Positions 1-9,698 of a DNA stretch of 13,844 nucleotides are shown piece after piece (positions within the stretch are counted from its first letter, which is position 1; each line of letters begins with the position of its first letter). The notes under the pieces are model-generated. The model saw only the letters and a program-made list of their open reading frames with translations, did not search any database and was not told where the DNA came from. The stretch covers positions 1-13,844 of the forward strand of contig NW_025955701.1 of the NCBI RefSeq assembly GCF_022376445.1. Reading direction: 5' to 3'. The position numbers and the translations under genes are program-made. The DNA is from Fomitopsis serialis (lineage: Eukaryota > Basidiomycota > Agaricomycetes > Polyporales > Fomitopsidaceae).

Positions 1-601
1 CCGTCTCGAGAACCCTTGAACTCTGAGTCCGACAGGTACCAGCACTACCCTTGCACGGCCCTGGTCACTGGTGTTCACCCCGGCCGCATGTATGTGCCGG
101 CTCCCTCCTGGCAGTGAAACAGCGCTCTGAGACTCTCCTTAGGGTGGTGCGATGCATCTCGTACCTTGCAGAGCTCTCAACGTCCAGCGGACCACGGCCT
201 GTGATGCCTCGCTTGCGTGCGTGCATCGGGTTATTATTTCGAGGGATGCTACGCGACTCTCGAGTACTCAAACGCATTGTAACGCAGGTTATTAGTCTAC
301 GTGGTATGGTATTTTCGTACGACATTCAGGGTCTACACCGCCTACTCGTCAGGTCATGATACAACAGATCCGCAAAAGATACAATGTTCAGATATACTAG
401 TATGTATGGGGTCCATGTCATGCAGTCGTCAGGGGCACCTTTCTAGCATTGACACCGTGCGTGATTGTCAATGTCATGGTCGACGCTTGCTCGCCGGTAG
501 GCGCGTCCCGATTGCCGTTGTCATCGCGCTTGTCGCCGTCGCTTTGAGCATTCTCCCCTGCACCGTTGCCCGCCTCCTTAGCCTCCGTCGGCTCGACCTG
601 A
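1..601. other. Region downstream of pma1 without a supported separate gene
   Basis: No ORF here has domain-like content; the longest ones look like chance frames. The exception is the minus strand from about 680 to 418. There a frame different from the end of pma1 reads as a Lys/Glu/Asp/Asn-rich tail (it begins [13 protein letters not shown] and stops at 418-420), with sensible codon use. It is most simply the true C-terminus of pma1 displaced by frameshifts (see findings). The rest, about 1-417, would be 3' flanking DNA. I see no tRNA, repeat or mobile element in it. Confidence 0.5.
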
Positions 602-3600
602 TTACCCTTCTCCTGTGCATCGTCCTTCCCGCCCTTCCCCGTCTTCCGCCCTCCTCAGCGACGTTGTGCGTGCTCCCCGACTTGCTGCTCGCCTTCGGCT
701 TCTCAGCACCCTTCTTCTCACCCCCTTCTTCTCATCCTGGCTCGAGTTCCCGGACGACAGGCGGTAGTACGACTCGCCCTGGGCGTCGTGCTCGTGCACG
801 AACGTGAGCCGCTGCATCTCCGTGATGAAGTTCTCGAGCTTGACGTCCTTCCTGCTCCGGTTGCGCCGGCCGACGTTGTCCAGCCACCGCATCCTGCTCA
901 GAAGGAAGTCTGACGCAGAAGATCAGCACGCGGGGTCGACGATCCGGAGGCAAGCACGTCACTTACAGAGTAAACCGACGACGACGGTGACGCCGAACGA
1001 GTATGCCCAGATCTTGACCACAGTGACGATGTCGATCCATCCCCCGTGCTCGCCCGGCCCCGAGATCCATCCAAACAGCGCAAAGATCGTGGCAAGAACG
1101 TCCACACCGAGGACCGCCCCCACCAGCTGCCACGAAGGCCAGACAAAAGGCCCCGAGTCCGGCCCTATCGCCATGCGGGTGATGAGGATGACCCACGATT
1201 CCGTGAGCGCGACTTCGAGGAACAGAATCTCTTGGACGCTGCCGAAGTTCTGGATGATGCCGCCGTCTCCGAGGAATAGCGTTCCGCGGATGATCCAGGT
1301 GCCGCCGGCGAGCAGCATGCCCATGAGGGTTGACATGATCCACACCTTCGGGAGCTGCCAATCGACGGGTTTGCGTTCGTGGGGGGCGTTGTCGTAAGCA
1401 ATAGCGATGGTCGCGACGCTGAGAGTGGAACCGTCAGCGTACTGCGGAGTGACCAGACGAGAACGATGGAACATACTCTGCGAAGATGGCCAGGAAGACG
1501 ATGAGGTCCACGCGGATAGTCTCGTTCAGAATGAGCATAGACAGACACTGTGACCAGGGTCAGACCGAGCGCATGCTGACAATAGCAAACAAACGCACCA
1601 AGTAGAGCTCGAGGTGGATACAAAGCGCGATACGGTAGACGATGTAAGCCTTCATCCTGTGGAAGATCTGGCGCGCGACCTTGATCGAAGTGATGATCGT
1701 GCTCAGACCCTCGTCAAGGAACACGACATCCGCCGCCGTCCGCGCAGCATCCGACGCGCCCTCAACAGCGATACCACAGTCGGCCTTCTTCAGCGAGGGC
1801 GCATCGTCTGGTCAAGTTATCAGCACAACGTTCACGCATCACCAGCGGTACAACGATACTCACTGACACCATCCCCCGTCATCGCCGTAAGGTGCCCGCG
1901 TTGCTGCAGCATCGACACCACCTGGTACTTATGCTCCGGGAACACCTCCGCGAAGCCATCCGCGGCCTCAATGAAGTCGCGCACCTCCGAGCCCGCCATC
2001 TGCCCGCCGATCAGCCGCGCCGAGTCGTACACGTTCGTGCCCAGCCCGAGCTGCTTGCACGTCTCGATCGCGATCGCGACCGCGTCGCCCGTGAGCATCT
2101 TGATGTGTATCCCGAGGTCGATCGCCTCGTGGATCGTCGCGGCCGTGTCCGCGCGCGGCGGGTCGAACATCGCGAGCATGCCCAGGAGCTGCCACGGCTG
2201 GCCCTCCTCCTTCACCGCCACGCCCAGGGAACGGAACCCCCTCTGCGCGAACTCCTGGCTCTTTGCGTGGTACGCCTGGATCGTGTCCGGGTCGAACTCG
2301 CTGAGGCGGAGGATCGCGTTCGGCGCGCCCTTCGCGCAGGTGTACCGCTTGCCGTCGCGCTCGACCTCCGCCGTGATCCGCTTCGAGACGGGGTCGAACG
2401 GCGTGAACTTGCTCGTCTTCCACCCGCCCCGGAGGATGTCCTGCGCGCCTGGGTAGTCCTTCAGCCCGACGACGGTCACCTTGTCGATCGGGTCGAGCGA
2501 CTTGACGTTGTGCGAGGAGGCGAGCGCCGCGGCGGCCATGAACCAGTTCGGGTCGACGTTCGGCGCGATGTACGGCTCGTTGAGGGAGAGCTTGTTCGCG
2601 GTGAGCGTGCCGGTCTTGTCTGAGCAGAGCATGTCGACGCCTGCAAGAGACTCGATGGCCGTAAGCTTCTGCACGATGGCCTTCTGCTTTGCCAGGTACG
2701 CCGCGCCGACAGCCATCGTGGTAGTCGTCACGCACGGAAGACCGACGGGTACACCGATGATCTACGAGGCGCAACGTGAACAACGATCCTGGGACCATAT
2801 ATGCAATGACGACTCACGAAGAAGATCAGCGCATACACGAGCAAGTTGTTCTGCGCCGGCGTCGCAATGCCCAGGTGCCTGAAGAATCCTCCAATCCACA
2901 CAATGAAGATAAACCCGATCACAATCACCAGCAGCGCATTCCCAATGCCGTCCAGCACAATCTGGAAGTGCCCGCGCTCGTTGCTGGACATGACGAGGTT
3001 CGCCGTGCGGCCGACAAAGCTCTGCTGCGCGTTACACGTAGCCACACCGTATGCCTTGCCGCGCTTCACGCCGCACGTGTAGTACGCGACGTCACCGAGG
3101 AACTTGTCGGACGCCAGTGACTCGCCGGTGATGGCAGACTGGTCGACGGAAAGCACGGAGGGGCCCTTGTCCCTGGAAGAGGACGACGAGGCAGAGGATG
3201 TGCTATTGGAGCGGCCGAGCTTCTCGGTGATCGCCTTGGACTTGGATCCGGACTTGTCGTTGTAGTCGGTGAGGATCTGGTGGGCGATTAGACGCGCAAC
3301 GGCGGCGGGAGCGGTGTCACTCTTACCTTTGCGTCCGCAGGAATTGTTCTGCCTTCCTCCAACACAATCTGACATGGTCTATTAGCTTTTCTTGCGAGAC
3401 AGGTCGGTGGAGTAACCAAGACTCACAATGTCACCCGGAACGATATCTCGAGCTTCGATTTCCTGTTCGCGTCCATCGCGTACGACCAGTGCCTTGAGCG
3501 CAATGCCAGCCTTGAGTTGGGCAACAATGTCACCGGCCTGTCTGTTCTCGGCGTTAGCAGGGACTGCTGTGATTACAGATTACAGCGACAAGACATACTT

Positions 3601-4250
3601 CTCCTGGTACCAACCCACTCCGGCGTTCAGGAACAAAATGCCGATCTGTCAAAAGCATGAGGACGCTCACCAGTGACGTATAAAAATGGGAAGAGACGCA
3701 CAATGACACCGAAATCAATCCAGTCCCGCAAGCCGGCGGAGAGGAGAACAGCGAGTTCCATGACGTACAAGATGGGCCCGCGGAAGTAGGAGATAAACTT
3801 GAGGAACTGGTTCTCGTCCTGGCTCTGCAGCTCGTTCCAGCCAAAGGTCTTTCTGCGCTTGTCGATCTCTGCGCCGGTAAGACCTTGCTGGGTGTCGGTT
3901 TGCAGCCAGTCTTGAGGGACCTTCTTCTCCTTCTGTTTGCCTGTGCGGACTTTCTTCCACGGCATGTACCAGAGCCGCTTCTCCTGGCCTTCTTCCTCCT
4001 CATCCTCGGCGTCCTCACCACGTTCGAGCTTTGCGGCTTCATCACTAGCGTAGCGTAATAGGATTTCGTACTCGTCGCCGTCGTCATATCCTGGAAGCAG
4101 GGAAGATGTGTCTAGCGGAACGATGGTAGACAAGCAGGTCTACGTACGGTGGTCGTCCTTCTCTGCAGGTCCACCGTTCGCAGTGCCATTGGACGAGTCC
4201 GGGGCAGACTCTTCGTCTTGGGGCTTGGCCTTCTTGCGGTGGGTGAGCAT
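602..4250 (-). CDS. pma1: Plasma-membrane H+-ATPase (P-type, P3A), 11 exons
   Basis: ATP-driven proton pump of the fungal plasma membrane; it builds the proton gradient used for nutrient uptake and controls internal pH. Exons on the minus strand, all GT-AG and phase-consistent: 4250-4148, 4090-3702, 3645-3599, 3541-3427, 3368-3327, 3276-2818, 2761-1864, 1807-1599, 1547-1477, 1418-967, 909-602; about 1030 residues. In order: acidic N-terminus, M1-M2, actuator domain with SAITGES (TGES near 282-285), M3, M4 with [14 protein letters not shown] (about 386-399), phosphorylation motif CSDKTGT (Asp about 433), KGAP nucleotide-binding segment, TGDGVND (about 680-686, across an intron), M5 [14 protein letters not shown]6 [11 protein letters not shown] with its acidic residues, M7-M10, cytosolic tail. 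It follows the ascomycete PMA1 pattern closely. Oddities: a Ser-rich insert of about 40 residues before TGES, and a tail whose frame is probably broken after [11 protein letters not shown] 4250 is the first Met of an exon that joins in phase. Family call very secure; tail uncertain. Confidence 0.95.
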
Positions 4251-4313
4251 GTCGCGGCGTGCTTGGCGGGCTGCGAGTGGTCGGAAGTCACGCTGGGAGG
4301 AGCGGAGAGGAGG

Positions 4314-4320
4314 ATTATAT
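4314..4320 (-). promoter_or_regulatory. TATA-like element upstream of pma1
   Basis: Read on the minus strand this is ATATAAT, 64 nt upstream of the proposed pma1 ATG at 4250. Spacing and sequence fit a core promoter element for a strongly expressed housekeeping gene. No transcription start is visible, so this is a positional inference. Confidence 0.35.
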
Positions 4321-4819
4321 GTGTGACTGAGGCTGACCAGAGGCTGGCGCTGTGAGGTCAATCGACGGCAGGGGCGGCATGGAGCGAGAGGCCTCTGTGC
4401 GACTCTAGAGCCGCGCAGTAACCGTATTTCGAGAGCAGGAGCATCATCTGCGGCTGGCTGCACGCTCCACCAGCCAAAGTGTCATACGTACACCCTTGCG
4501 TCATCCCACTAGTACCAGCCGCCCATTTCTGTCCCCGCCGTCGCGAAAACACCTCATGATTTCCGCAGACTGTGAGAGGAGGACCGAAAGTGTGAGTGAG
4601 CTGTGTCGAACGCGGATACGGCACAGGTGAGACTCGCAGACATGTGTGGACGTCGAGGATAGCACTGGCAGAAGGGATTGCCGGCGCGATTTAGACTTTT
4701 GAGTCGATCTGGATCTGATGATCGAAGGCCCTATGCACGTGCTCCTCGACGTCACTATCCTACACGCGCCCTGCCACCTGCGCTGCGCATAGGAATACAG
4801 TACTTGGAGTATCAAGCAC

Positions 4820-4844
4820 CCACCTACGTATCCTACGTAGGTGG
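4820..4844. repeat. Perfect inverted repeat, 11-nt arms, 3-nt spacer
   Basis: CCACCTACGTA, spacer TCC, then TACGTAGGTGG. The arms match perfectly and each contains the internal palindrome TACGTA. It lies about 570 nt upstream of the pma1 start and about 1.05 kb upstream of the esterase start. It could be a binding site for a dimeric transcription factor or a hairpin in an untranslated RNA. The symmetry is seen directly; the function is not known. Confidence 0.6.
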
Positions 4845-5890
4845 CGTAAGTACCCGCCTATACGCGCATGCCTTCTCACGCGGTCCGCGACCTGAGAACG
4901 CAGTAACGCACAGTACTCAGGCTGTCAATAGAACGGTTGAATCTGAGTTCATGTCGGTGGCGAAAGAGAGTACTTGGCTAAGTACTTCTGTGTTACCGTG
5001 GAAGAGCATCTTGTCTTCGCCCTGGTATTTCAAGTGCACCTATCTCGGCGGCTTGCATATCGCGTCGGCCTTGTTCATAACGATAGCCACGGGTCTCTGG
5101 GCCAGTTGTTTGCAAATGGTTTGCTGTCCCGCCTTCAATGCCTGCTTGGCTCGTGACATGTTGTGGAACACACGCTCCTGACCCAATGAAGCGGTCTGTC
5201 CTTCTGGATCATGTTTCAGTTATATCCTTTCCTTAGCCGCTTTTGTATGGCCCTACAATCGAGTCTTTGAGATATCAGGAGCGATAGGTACATTGCACTG
5301 CCCTTGCCATTGTAGTCAGTAACGAACTCTTTAGACATGATCCAACACTTACTTTTCACCGGCACCATGGAGCGGGTTGCGTACTAAGTTTGCTGCATGT
5401 ATACAACTATGATGAGCGCGAAGAGACTCAAACTGAAGCATCGGAGCGCTGAAGAGGCTCGTCGCGGTCACGGGTCTCTCATCTGACCTGCCTGAGCCGG
5501 ACCGGAACGCAGGACATGCATCCTCGTACACGGACCTCTCACGCTGCGTCGGGGCACTGAACGATCTACCTGGAGTTTGTCAACGCGTAGCGACTCACCG
5601 ACACTACCTCTATAGAGCGGTCCTCTATGACCCAGCTATATGCAGAAAGGCCATGGATCGTCTCGGATTTTGCCTCTATCCGCATGCAAGGTCCTGCCAA
5701 AGGTCACTCGCCGACAAGTACTGCGCGTTCGATCACCCGACGTCAAGCCGCGCTACGGGCCGGCAGACATTAATGTCATGCACGTCCAGCTGGGCGAGCA
5801 TAAATCGCACCCCTCGAGTGGCGCTCCCCGACACTCGACGGCCGCTCTCATCCAACCTAGGTTCCACGGACTGAAGACTAGCATCCAGGG

Positions 5891-7233
5891 ATGCTTGCCT
5901 CAACGCTACCGTTCCTGCTGCTTGTCACGGTCGCATGTGTTCGTGGTATTTCGGCAAGCGCGTTCTACTGGCCCAACGTCAAGCACGTCTTCTCGTTTGG
6001 GGACTCGTACACGGATACCTACGCGCGGTTCGTAAATGGCACCTTGACCGCGAGCCATGATTTGAAGGTTGGTAGAGGGATCTTCACCCACCGCCCGAGC
6101 TGCTACTCAAGCGGCACCCCCCCAGTCTACTTCCGGCGGTAAGATGTGGATCGAGTGGTTGACGGACACGTACAACGTCAGCACGGTTGAGCTGTACAAT
6201 TTCGCGTCCGTCCCCGTCCCTCTTCTCCCCTAGGCGCGTGTTCCCTGAGAGTCCCGGTGGGCGTAGATACGGCGGTGCAGTCACGGACGAGACGATCGTC
6301 GCGCAGAGCTCCTCGTCGACGCAGAGTTTCCGCGACCAGGTCAACAACTTCCTCGCCGGATACGCGAACAACAGCGCGGTTCCCTGGAGGGCAGACGACT
6401 CGCTCTTCACAGTCTTCATCGGCATGCGATACTGTCTCCTTATCTTCAGGATCCAATTGACGAGCCTTGGCGGCGTCCTCTGTAGGAATCAACGACATCG
6501 GCAAGAGCTACTACTGGACCAACGAGACCCAGCATACCACGAACGCTCGTGTCCTGGCCTCCTACTTCGAGCGCCTGGCGCTCCTCCGCTCCGCCGGCGC
6601 GCGTAACTTCCTGCTCCTCCAAGTGGGCCTGCCTCCCTGCTTTACGCCGACTTCACTGACCACCACTGGGTCCCCGACGTCGGCCGTACACCGAACCTCC
6701 TGAACCAGTCCGCGCACACCGCGCCGGGCGAGCCGAACAACGGGACGCTGCAGTCGCTCGCCGCGCTCGACTACAACGCGCAGCTCGCACAGAACATCGA
6801 GGGCTTCACGCGGAACTCGAGCGCGCTCGGGGTGAGCGTGAACGTCGCGATACATCCGACCCATGCGTTGTTCGACTTTGCGCTGGACAATGCGGAGGTG
6901 CTGGGGTTCACGAACGTTGCGTGTGAGTTTAATTCGATTTGGTGTAGGGGCCGGGCTGAGGTGTATTCAACTTGTAGCTGGGTGGTGGACGGGCCTAGCG
7001 GACCAGGACCAGTACTCGGCTGCGACGTACTTCTGGTGGAACAAGTGGGTTTATCTCTGGGCGTGTGGGGCCGCGAATTGACTAGTTGTTATCCCTGCAG
7101 CTTTCACCCAACCTGGGGAGTTCATGAGTGAGTGCCTGATGTCCATCCGCGGTATGAGAACTTACGTCATCAATTGGACAGCGTACTGGCGCATAGCGTG
7201 TCGACGTTCTTGTCGAAATGGTCAGGGCTGTAG
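5891..7233 (+). CDS. Secreted GDSL esterase, carbohydrate esterase family 16-like
   Basis: Probable extracellular acetylesterase that removes acetyl groups from plant cell-wall sugars (family inference). Exons: 5891-6067, 6126-6205, 6267-6421, 6486-6922 (with an internal problem at 6623-6708), 6978-7044, 7101-7127, 7182-7233; about 302-315 residues, a normal family length. Residues 1 to about 22 (MLASTLPFLLLVTVACVRG...) form a signal peptide. Block I is FSFGDSYTDT (nucleophile Ser), block II NFAYGGAV, block III FIGINDIG, block V FHPTWGVH (catalytic His). Several N-glycosylation sequons (NGT, NVS, NNS, NSS) fit secretion. Intron 6422-6485 begins with GC rather than GT, yet splicing there restores FIGINDIG exactly. 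Reading on past 7127 meets an immediate stop, but a GTGAGT donor at 7128 and acceptor at 7181 give the family-like end VHDVLAHSVSTFLSKW. Within exon 4 the frame changes after NFLLLQ (6622) and resumes at VPDVGRTP (6670): unusual intron, an 86 nt intron ending at 6708, or a one-base deletion. Asn replaces Asp three residues before the catalytic His. Confidence 0.85.
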
Positions 7234-7579
7234 TAGACACATTAGGTTTGAAGACACAGTGTTTGATGAAATATTGCTTGCAAGGTGTTCTGGCGGACAT
7301 GTTAGACTGCCATGAACGAAATTCCAACACAAAAGACTCACGACCGGCAACCATCATGAAAAACGCCAAGTGTACCATAATCATCATGAGCCCATCTACG
7401 AAATTGAGTTTTGTCTCGGATGGTCTGCTACTTTGTGTTTTGCACGCACGGCTGTCAGCCGTGCTACCTGACGTCTAGCTGTATGCGTCATGCCCACACG
7501 TCCGACCAACAACCGTCACCGTCCTCAAGTCTGTGAAAGGCGTTATCCATCGGCGAAACCCACAATTATCAGACACGCT
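7234..7579. other. Convergent intergenic spacer with no gene
   Basis: The spacer lies between the stop of the esterase (plus) and the stop of the mitochondrial carrier (minus), so it must carry both 3' untranslated regions. Small open frames here have no recognisable content. The only clear structure is the palindrome at 7446-7464. Confidence 0.6.
7446..7464. repeat. Perfect 19-nt palindrome between convergent genes
   Basis: GCACGGCTG, T, CAGCCGTGC: nine-base arms around one central base. In RNA it would fold as an 8-bp GC-rich stem with a 3-nt loop. It sits about 210 nt after the esterase stop and about 115 nt after the carrier stop. It could be a 3'-end or RNA-stability element for one or both transcripts; that role is inferred from position only. 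Confidence 0.55.
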
Positions 7580-9072
7580 CTATGTATTGTCATCCGGCGC
7601 ATGCGGCAAGTTGTCAATGTACGACGCGGTAAGGTCGAATAAGGTCCACAGCAGTCCATGAGTCGTGATGCTCCTCAGCGCGCTCACCCCCAGCCCACGA
7701 TACAGCCGCGCGAGGCCGAGCAATATTGGTTTTGATGCGTTTGGGTCGGGCCCTAGGCATTGCCTTGAAATTTCAGGTAGAAATATAGAGGAAAAAGGGC
7801 GCACCTCGTATGAGCCGATGCAGAGTTACCCACAAAGTTCGTCTCTGCTCCCCGGCCAAGGCGCGCTGCTGCACCTTAGTCTTCACACTGAAAACACGTC
7901 ATGAGAAGAAGTACCAAGAGTCGGCAGCACAACTTACACGTCAAGAGGATAGATGAGAGCCCAAGAAGTGACTCCCGCTAGGGAACCACACATGAACGGT
8001 ACCACCGACGGAGGGATAGGCATCCAGGACGGCGTTGGACCCTGTTCTCCCGACGCGAAACGGCCCATCAAATGGCGCATGCCGTCGTATTCGAAGAAGT
8101 ATAGCCCGGTCCCCAGTGTGTCACGCACTGCCGCGCTTCGATGTAACCTCGCGCGTCCAAGGACGAATATATGGACCTACCGAAATGCAGTCGGAAGCCA
8201 AGATACAGTCCCCGCAGACCGTGCAGCTGGAATATGTCCCGGACGGCATCGAGTGTCCCGGGTGCTTTGACTATCCGTACGCCTTTGCTGGCCGCGATGG
8301 AGTACTCCAGTTGCCGGCGAACCTGGGGAGGTGGTGTTACATCCCTTCAACATGTTGTAACCGCGAAAGACCATACCTTGACGAGCTCAAAGGCTAAGCA
8401 TGGTATATGCTACAATATGAGCGCAGGTATGACAGTACAGAGGGACTTGCTGCTTACGCGCACTCCCGAACGAGATAAGGGACCCGCTCAACGCGCCCCA
8501 ATACCTCCCGTGGACGCCACGCTCAACATCGTATTCTGCGCTAGCCAGTGGTGGTCGTGGAAGTACTCCTTCGTGCTCGTGTATATTGTGAAGCTCGCCG
8601 CACCTGCCAGCGCGCAGACTCAGTGAGCACCGATTACAGCACCTAAACAAGCCGACGACATCGAGATGGGGAGCGAAGGGAGACTCACGGACGAACGAGA
8701 TTGTGATGAGTGGATCCATAGCCCACGGTAGAATCCGATGACACCCTCGTCCCGGTACACCTGGAGCGCGAGCTTCGGCACCGTGATAGGTGTGCGGAGG
8801 GTCTGCAGGCGGGACTTGATCGAATCAAGCTATTCCGTTGCCAATTCGGAGGGCGCATGTACGTGAGTAGACCGACTTCCTTCGACCTGGATAGATTGAC
8901 GCGCGAAACGGACTCACAGGGTAGCCCGCAAAGGTTGAGATGTAGCTGGCAGAAACGGCACAGACGACCGCCTTGTTTCGTCGGAGAGACTCATTGAGTG
9001 CAGCCGAGTCGAACAGGTACTCCGACGATCTGCAGGGAGGCCCGCGTACCAGCGAGTCAGAGGAGCAGACAT
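7580..9072 (-). CDS. Mitochondrial carrier family (SLC25) protein, frame interrupted
   Basis: Inner-membrane solute carrier of unknown substrate. Exons on the minus strand: 9072-8918, 8829-8689, 8603-8458, 8393-8377 (only 17 nt), 8322-8181, 8127-7938, 7887-7805, 7752-7580; about 349 residues once frames are reconciled, the usual family size or slightly longer. All three repeat signatures are seen: YPLDSIKSRLQ (across intron 8830-8917), APFELVKVRRQLE (across two introns) and YPLDVVKTKVQQ (across intron 7888-7937). They are accompanied by GFYRGLW, GLYLGFRLHFVRDTLGTGLYFFEYD and RLYRGLGVSALRS. The start ATG 9072 has a good CACC context and begins MSAPLTRWYAGLPAD. Three single-base shifts interrupt it: near 9027 (before SEYLFD), near 8715 (between GFYRGLWI and PLITISFV) and near 8500 (between STGGIG and ALSGSLIS), each explained by one missing C or G. 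Either an inactivated copy or sequence errors. Convergent with the esterase. Family call secure; substrate not assignable. Confidence 0.85.
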
Positions 9073-9698
9073 GGTGCGGTGTAGCGCACGCCGCACCTTT
9101 TCTCACTCATAGGACGCAGTCACCGGGCCCAGATGCGTCCAGTTTCGTGCACGAGCACGAGGCAGGGGTTGCTGTATAGTCGCCTGGGATGCGGAGGCCG
9201 TTAGAGAGGGAGCGGGAGGCTGGAGATGATGCTCGGTGCTCGACGTCGCTGGGCGGCGAAGGAGACATTGCAGAACAAGCGCTCATGCACCGGGCATCGG
9301 GAACGCCCGGTCCCTCCACGGTCCATCCCAACTCGCTGCCTGACCATCTTCTCTCGACCTATGTGGCTGCATACATGGGGTATTCTATGCGAGTCACCTC
9401 ACCCCCGTACGCATCTAAGCATCGTTAGTGTGGCTGTTCATGATTTCGATTCGCCTTTCACGTCAAGTCAATAACGTTGCGATGAAGGCGGCGCGGGCAA
9501 ATCACCACGCGATGCATTGACAGTAGCGTGATCAGCTGCGCGTATACCGCGTTCGCGAACTCATGGCTACGCATCCCGTTGTCTTCGCCCCCTCATCACT
9601 TTCGGACCTGTTAAGGCCAGACGTTAAGGTCAGAGCGAGATGTCCCTTTCGCATAGAGCAAGCTAACACAGGCTTTGATTATTTCAGACCATGACAAG
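9073..9698. other. Divergent spacer between the carrier and the DUF6535 gene
   Basis: 626 nt with no supported gene. The open frames on both strands look random and lack motifs. It should contain the promoters of the carrier (leftward) and the DUF6535 gene (rightward). I found no convincing TATA box, tRNA or repeat in it. Confidence 0.5.

Larger units (their letters stand above)
4251..5890. other. Divergent intergenic region between pma1 and the CE16 esterase
   Basis: About 1.6 kb with no protein that I can support. The open frames here (for example 4678-5181 on plus) lack domain-like composition and plausible splice partners. Because the two flanking genes point away from each other, this stretch should hold both promoters. 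Visible structure: a TATA-like ATATAAT upstream of pma1, a perfect inverted repeat at 4820-4844, and AGTACTTGG repeated directly at 4799-4807 and 4969-4977. A CATAAAT at 5799-5805, about 86 nt before the esterase ATG, is a weak TATA candidate. A small or non-coding transcript cannot be excluded. Confidence 0.5.

Noticed and set aside
301..807. 168-codon plus-strand open frame
   Set aside because: It is antisense to the pma1 tail; its Leu/Pro/Ser-rich content mirrors the Lys/Glu-rich minus-strand coding and shows no domain.
1892..2623. 243-codon plus-strand open frame, Arg/Val/Leu-rich
   Set aside because: It is antisense to the large pma1 exon that contains DKTGT and TGDGV; a GC-rich shadow frame.
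4678..5181. 167-codon plus-strand open frame in the pma1-esterase spacer
   Set aside because: No recognisable domain, signal peptide or splice-consistent neighbour; composition looks random.
9107..9474. Overlapping small open frames on both strands
   Set aside because: Less than 85 codons each, no motifs, and they lie in a divergent promoter region.
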